Shown: positions 59,303 through 64,000 of the stretch, in pieces
How the letters are laid out: each line of letters opens with the position of its first letter
Numbering within the stretch: the first letter of the stretch is position 1
Source: Kuschelorhynchus macadamiae
Lineage: Eukaryota; Arthropoda; Insecta; Coleoptera; Curculionidae
DNA: 64,000 nucleotides
Reading direction: 5' to 3'
Assembly: GCA_030620095.1 (NCBI GenBank)
Contig: JAUTXW010000868.1
Location: forward strand, 496,001-560,000
Made by a program: the position numbers and the translations under genes
The notes under the pieces: model-generated
What the model was told of the DNA's origin: nothing
Seen by the model: the letters and a program-made list of their open reading frames with translations, nothing else
Databases searched by the model: none

Positions 59303-60236
59303 TGAGGGTGTTACAAGTTTGAGGTACGAGAATTGAGATCTCGGAAACGGTAAAAAATACAAGCTCGGCTAAAGTATGGCAAAGTTGCGCAATTCAGTGT
59401 CCTATAACATTCACGAAGTTGGAAAAGTCCGACTACAAACATCTTTTGCATTTTTTTTCTAGTTGAATTTGAAAAAATACTATAAAAAAACTGCACCAAT
59501 ATAGCTACTTTTTTTCTCTACAAGATGACATACTCAGATTTAAAATCCGACGTTTTATCTTCAAGGTCTCATCATCAACTTAATTTTTTTAAATACGGAC
59601 CTGGATTTTTTATTTATTTCTTAAATAGCGTTCGACGTCACAAAACTAACAATGATGTGTCACACTTAATGTTTGAACAGCAAGGTCTCATCATCAACTT
59701 CATTTTTTTAAATACGGACCTGGATTTTTTATTTATTTTTTAAATAGCGTTCGACCTCACAAAACTAAAAATGTGTCACACTTAATGTTTGAACAGCAGA
59801 TTTAAGCTTTTGCTATAAGATACAATGTGTTACAGAGAGACGAAAACCATAATCTTGCCAAATTCACAAACGAGGTTTTTAAATACCCTAAATGTACGAG
59901 TGCAATACATCATTAGTTTTAGTTTTGAGAGGTCAAAGGATTGTAAAAATCCAAATAAAAAATCCAGGTTCATATTTAAAAAAATAGGTTGATAATGAGC
60001 CCTCGGAGAAGAAACGTCGGATTTCAAATCTAGGTGCACCATCTTGTAGATAAGGAAAAGTTGCTGTAAAGATGCAAAATTTATTTTATAATATTTATTG
60101 AAATGCAGTATACAGGGAATTTCCGGTTTGTTTACGGATATCCTCGAAAATACCTTTCCAACTTTGTCAACTAAATTATTAGAGTTTCTCTTCCGAGATC
60201 CCAATGCTCGTACCACAAATTTGTAACACCCTGTAT
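59303..60236. mobile_element. Second fold-back element
   Basis: The outer part GGGTGTTACAAGTTTGAGGTACGAG is inverted at 60205-60236, and the inner part TTTAAAATCCGACGTTT...ATTTTTTAAATACGGACCTGGATTTTTTAT is inverted at about 59940-60030. The left arm has been enlarged by a tandem duplication (59563-59797). The 152-codon minus-strand frame at 59830-60288 lies over the right arm and has no recognisable domain. Confidence 0.75.
59563..59797. repeat. Tandem duplication of 119/116 bp in one fold-back arm
   Basis: AAGGTCTCATCATCAACTT starts at 59563 and again at 59682. Units 59563-59681 and 59682-59797 agree except for a few substitutions and a 3-base loss (AACAATGATGTG / AAAAATGTG). Confidence 0.93.
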
Positions 60237-60299
60237 ATGTCAGTCTTTGAAACTGTCGGTGCAATCGTACATTTACGCATCTGATCAAACATTATAAGA

Positions 60300-61600
60300 A
60301 AATACTCTGAAAAGCTAGTTATGTGTACCCCTTATAATACATGCACGATTTTATGATTTTTCAGAAATAATCGGTAAAAGTAGATACAAAATTGAAAATA
60401 AAAACATCAAAAAGCTCGAAAATCTATCCATTCCGGTTTTCAAAAGTCGATAACTTCTTCAGAAGAGCTTCAAATTTACACCTCAAATAAAAACCGGTTC
60501 AAAACACAATAAATAATTATCATATTGTTAGAATACAAGGACATTATCAAATATATGTAAAATATAAGTAAAATATGATACTAGGATATTACTAATTGCA
60601 AAACTTCTATTTTTGTTAAAAAAAATTAATAACCAGACATTTACATCATAAAACATTACTGAAACTGCGTGGGCAGATGCCTTAAACCACGGTTATATTT
60701 TCTTCGGTTTTTCAATAACTCGAGCAAATTCTCGTCGAAAAACACAGGTCTCTTCTCACAAGAGAGTTTTCTGAACACAGTGATTTTTGACCGATATCTG
60801 CACTTTTTTTTAAATATAATTTTTACCCACTTGCTGGGTAGTTAGAGGGAAATGTTATTAAAGCTTTTTTGTAGCCAATTAAATGCTTCATCCGCGGGTC
60901 TGAAAATAAACTCGATTACTATTCGCAGTAAGCGACAAAATGAGGTTAAAGTTGCAATTTAAATTTTCAACTTTAAAAAATTGCAATAATTTGACCGTTA
61001 CAGTTATAAACTCGAAATTTGGTCACGGTCCTTGTAATACAGGATAATGTTAAAAAATGCAACCATTCTTGGGAACCTTGGTGCAAACTTCATCTTGTTA
61101 GCGCACCCCCTGTATATAATCCAGGACCCTTCCTTAACAGTCCAATTCGTGTAGCCTTTTAAGCACTTTCCGCGATGCAGACGTTTGTTAACAATAACAA
61201 AATGGTAAATTCGACTCGAAACTATTTTTTCTGTCAAAGCCAATTTTATTTTGCTGTTTAAAAATGGTATAAAAAATTTGGATTTTTTTGCTCAAAATAA
61301 CTTTTAATTTTGCTGTAGACTGAATGGACATCTCTCTAACTAGTAAAATTAAAAGCATTAACCACAGTCAACATGATACATCAGACAATTTTGATAAACT
61401 CTATTAAAATTAGCTGTCACCCGGTAAATGAACAGGCAGGAGCCTATAATAATAGTTGCCGTATTATATGAACTATATAAATATTTTATTGGGACTATAA
61501 TATAACTTGTAGAAGTACTTTGCAAATTCTTTTTTTAGAATAAAAAAAAACCTCATCAGCAGACAGGTCAGGTGAGAATGAGTGATATTTCATCATTTTG
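60300..61600. other. No gene recognised
   Basis: AT-rich with scattered element-end words (CCCCCTGTATATAAT near 61107). I could not pair boundaries. Confidence 0.4.
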
Positions 61601-61611
61601 AAGCCTCAGCA

Positions 61612-61988
61612 TCAGCATTTAGAACAACAATCGCCTTTTTAATTTCTTTTTGATAAATTCTATTGGTGTTATACACTCCTGGTCTAGATGATCGGTTACG
61701 AATTTCTTTTTCATTCCGACATATTAGTTAAAAACTCACCATCGGGATTTGCAGAGGATTGAATTTCCCTCAGTCCTATTACTATTTAACAGATTGCACC
61801 ACGCTCACTTTTTGCAGTTTCTTGTATTTTTTAATCTTTTGATGTAAAAATTTCATTCCTATAAAAGCTGATTTAATTTTTTCTTTAGTTTTCTGACGTA
61901 CACCCAATTTGAATTTGACTTTTGAATAAAATCTACCAGGAAAACTACTCCTTAACAAGGATAACAAATCGTTATGGATAAAGTTCTT
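61612..61988 (-). pseudogene. Degraded coding remnant of unknown origin
   Basis: The minus strand reads NFIHNDLLSLLRSSFPGRFY, SKVKFKLGVRQKTKEKIKSA, FIGMKFLHQKIKKYKKLQK and a stop. It then reads LREIQSSANPDGEFLTNMS and, after a one-base frame change, NEKEIRNRSSRPGVYNTNRI and YQKEIKKAIVVLNADAEASK, then a stop. Composition is protein-like (no low-complexity AT codons) across about 370 bp in three frames. It could be a dead transposon gene, or exons with donors at GTGAGC (61,816 region) and GTGAGT (near 61740). I do not recognise the family. Confidence 0.35.
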
Positions 61989-61999
61989 GCAGTCTTAAT

Positions 62000-64000
62000 T
62001 TATATTATCTAAAGTAATTATTGTTGATTATTATTCTTTTATAGATTTAAGATTGTATCTTTAGTTAATTGAACATTCTTTCACAAATGTCTACACTTAA
62101 TACTTCGTCAAAAAACATACCACGCAAGGATTTGCTATGAATCATGAATGCTTAAATCGCTTCATTATTAATGGACATGCATTTTGTATACTTTTTTTGA
62201 GTTACTTAAACTTGGCAGAGTCGTGATGGAAGCAAATATAAATTGTTTCTTATTTACTTCTTATATGGAAAGTTTAATGTAATAACTAACTAGTAAAATT
62301 AGTCTATTAAAAATTAGAGAGTTTATGGAAATTTATATATAAGCATCCTAAAAATTCAATTAAGATATGAGTCAGGGATACATGTCTCGTAGAGACAGAT
62401 CTTACTCTATGTTTTGATTCCGTGATAACAAATAGGGTATAAAATCCAGCTTAAACCTTTCTGAGCTTATATCAGCACACAGTGCAATGAATTTCAGAAA
62501 CCATGATATTTATGTTTAATTTTTCTTGCTAATTTTTCATTAAAAAATTTCCAAATAATATACATAATATAACGTGGAGTATATGTGCGGACAAGGTTGG
62601 GTTGCAATTTAGAATTATTTGGAGATATACAGGGTACGTCAAAAAACGTGGCATACCAAAGAAACAATTTTTTTAAATGGAATATCCAATATTTTATTGC
62701 ATATTTGAATTAGTCATTAAAAGTCAGGCTAAATTTATTTTAGGGCTGCATAACTACCTAAAGAGTTTTTGAAATATTTCAAGTTTTTTCAAAATATCGA
62801 TTTTTGGAAATATTCGTCATAATCAACTAAATAATAAACTGCAAGTTTAGGATAATTTGAGCAGTTAATATTAGGATCTTTCGTCGTTCATTAATATAGG
62901 ACGCGTAGAAACGTTAGTGACATACTTTTTCCAAATTGAGTCGTTTTTAACTTCGTTGTTTTCAATGAGACCTTCCGTATATGTTTAGACAGGAAAAAAG
63001 CATTTTTAATTCCCTATCAACCCATTCCCTATATCTAAGTTCACTATTTTTTTAGTAATTTGCATTTTTCTCAATAAGCCTAGTGGTAAAGCTTATTAAT
63101 TATTATTATTAATAAGAACAGTCTGCAATTAATAAGTTAACATAAAGTACATTTTATTAGCATCAAGGCCACCTTTGAAATTAAGTCTGCAAAATATTGA
63201 AAAGCTCTATTTCCTGAAAAGCTACAAATTTTAGCTACAGGAGGACCTAATATATGTTAATAGATTATAATTAAATTGTGCATTAAACTCTACTAAAGTG
63301 ATTACATACAGAGTATGGCTATTTATAATAATGATACAGGCAATTTAACAAACAGTACCACTATGGACTTAGAAAAATGGAAGCACAAGGCATGAGAAGC
63401 CCTATTTTGTAATCCAACCCTTTAGACAGTTCAGTTATCTGAAAGAGGAGGGAAGGTAGTAATAACTAAAATTACTTTACGAAGTATATAAACCAAATTA
63501 CTCCGATACATTTTAAAACAAAAAATGCTTGACGTGAAATTAATAACATACCCTGCCGCATCAGCGACTACGTTTAGATGGACGATCTTCATGTTTTAAT
63601 AACACTGAAATTATAAATAATTATGTGATTCAAGTTTCTTTTCAATGCCAAATAAACAAACAAAAACTTGACACTTGACGATAATGACATGACACCATAC
63701 TTCAACTTGGAGATCAGCTAATTCCATAAACAGTTTATGTCGTAAAACGAAACGGCTCGGTTCAAATGAACCTTAAAATATTTTTGGCTGGACTGAATGT
63801 TTCAAACCGGCTTTAGGCTTAATCTTGTACATTTAACTGACTATTCTTAAGCAGCTTTGTTAAACGACTTGGGTTGAAAACGTATATTTAAATTTACTAA
63901 CTTTTAATTATCCAAGACGCAATTTTAATACAGGGTGTCCAGCTATAGTTTGACCTTAAATAACTCGGAAATGAAAAAAGTTATCGAAGTGAGGTTTGCA
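62000..64000. other. Right end, no gene firmly recognised
   Basis: AT-rich. A short minus-strand frame at 63593-63551 beginning MKIVHLNVVADAA and followed by a GTATGT donor is discussed under findings. Element-end words ATACAGGGTACGTC (62629) and AATACAGGGTGTCCA (63928) are present without partners. Confidence 0.3.

Noticed and set aside
59830..60288. 152-codon minus-strand open frame
   Set aside because: It covers the right arm of a fold-back element and has no conserved domain.
1..64000. CRISPR array, rRNA or bacterial operon
   Set aside because: No regularly spaced identical repeats with unique spacers, no rRNA-like sequence and no clusters of adjacent intact genes were seen. All supported genes are spliced.

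Overview
The window looks like AT-rich, intron-rich insect nuclear DNA. A beetle is plausible, but that is inference from style only. The evidence is spliced genes with GT/AG introns, COX20 and molybdo-flavoenzyme exons with animal architecture, and a very high load of short non-autonomous DNA transposons, Penelope-like elements (PLEs), LINE scraps and Tc1/mariner relatives. No bacterial-style operon, CRISPR array, tRNA or rRNA was seen.

Three host genes can be assembled exon by exon, all on the minus strand. (1) 12412 down to about 2909: the N-terminal two [2Fe-2S] domains of an aldehyde oxidase/xanthine dehydrogenase family enzyme, in five exons with compatible phases and all eight cluster cysteines. 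Its FAD and molybdenum parts were not found and probably lie left of the window. (2) 32323 to 30680: a complete three-exon COX20 (FAM36A) homologue of 117 residues, a mitochondrial inner-membrane chaperone for cytochrome c oxidase assembly. (3) 49300 to 36282: a three-exon gene for a secreted, Ser/Thr/Pro-rich protein with an acidic Tyr/Asp stretch, a two-cysteine basic motif near the C-terminus and a short last exon. I do not recognise a named family for it.

The rest is mobile or repetitive DNA, much of it inside introns of genes 1 and 3. Gene 1 intron 1 holds a PLE remnant (8.2-9.7 kb) and a LINE reverse-transcriptase fragment (9.9-10.2 kb). From 14.7 to 18.3 kb there are two PLE GIY-YIG fragments and a degenerate monomer array split by a hAT-like element that itself contains another hAT-like element. 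At 20.3-21.8 kb lie a solo LTR with 4-bp target duplication and a hAT-like element with a perfect 8-bp duplication. At 23-27 kb a 2.2-kb hAT-like element interrupts a dispersed repeat. The 9.8-kb intron of gene 3 carries a longer PLE (40.8-43.0 kb) with reverse transcriptase, GIY-YIG domain and a hammerhead-like tail. From 49.9 to 60.2 kb there are two Tc1/mariner-superfamily relics with transposase pieces, a LINE fragment, a 243-bp MITE and two long fold-back elements.

The most distinctive observations are the nested hAT insertions with target duplications; hammerhead-type core motifs in PLE tails whose helix III strand is self-complementary; an internally repetitive repeat family in three widely separated copies; a rearranged mariner-type element with transposase parts on opposite strands; and the unplaced secreted-protein gene.
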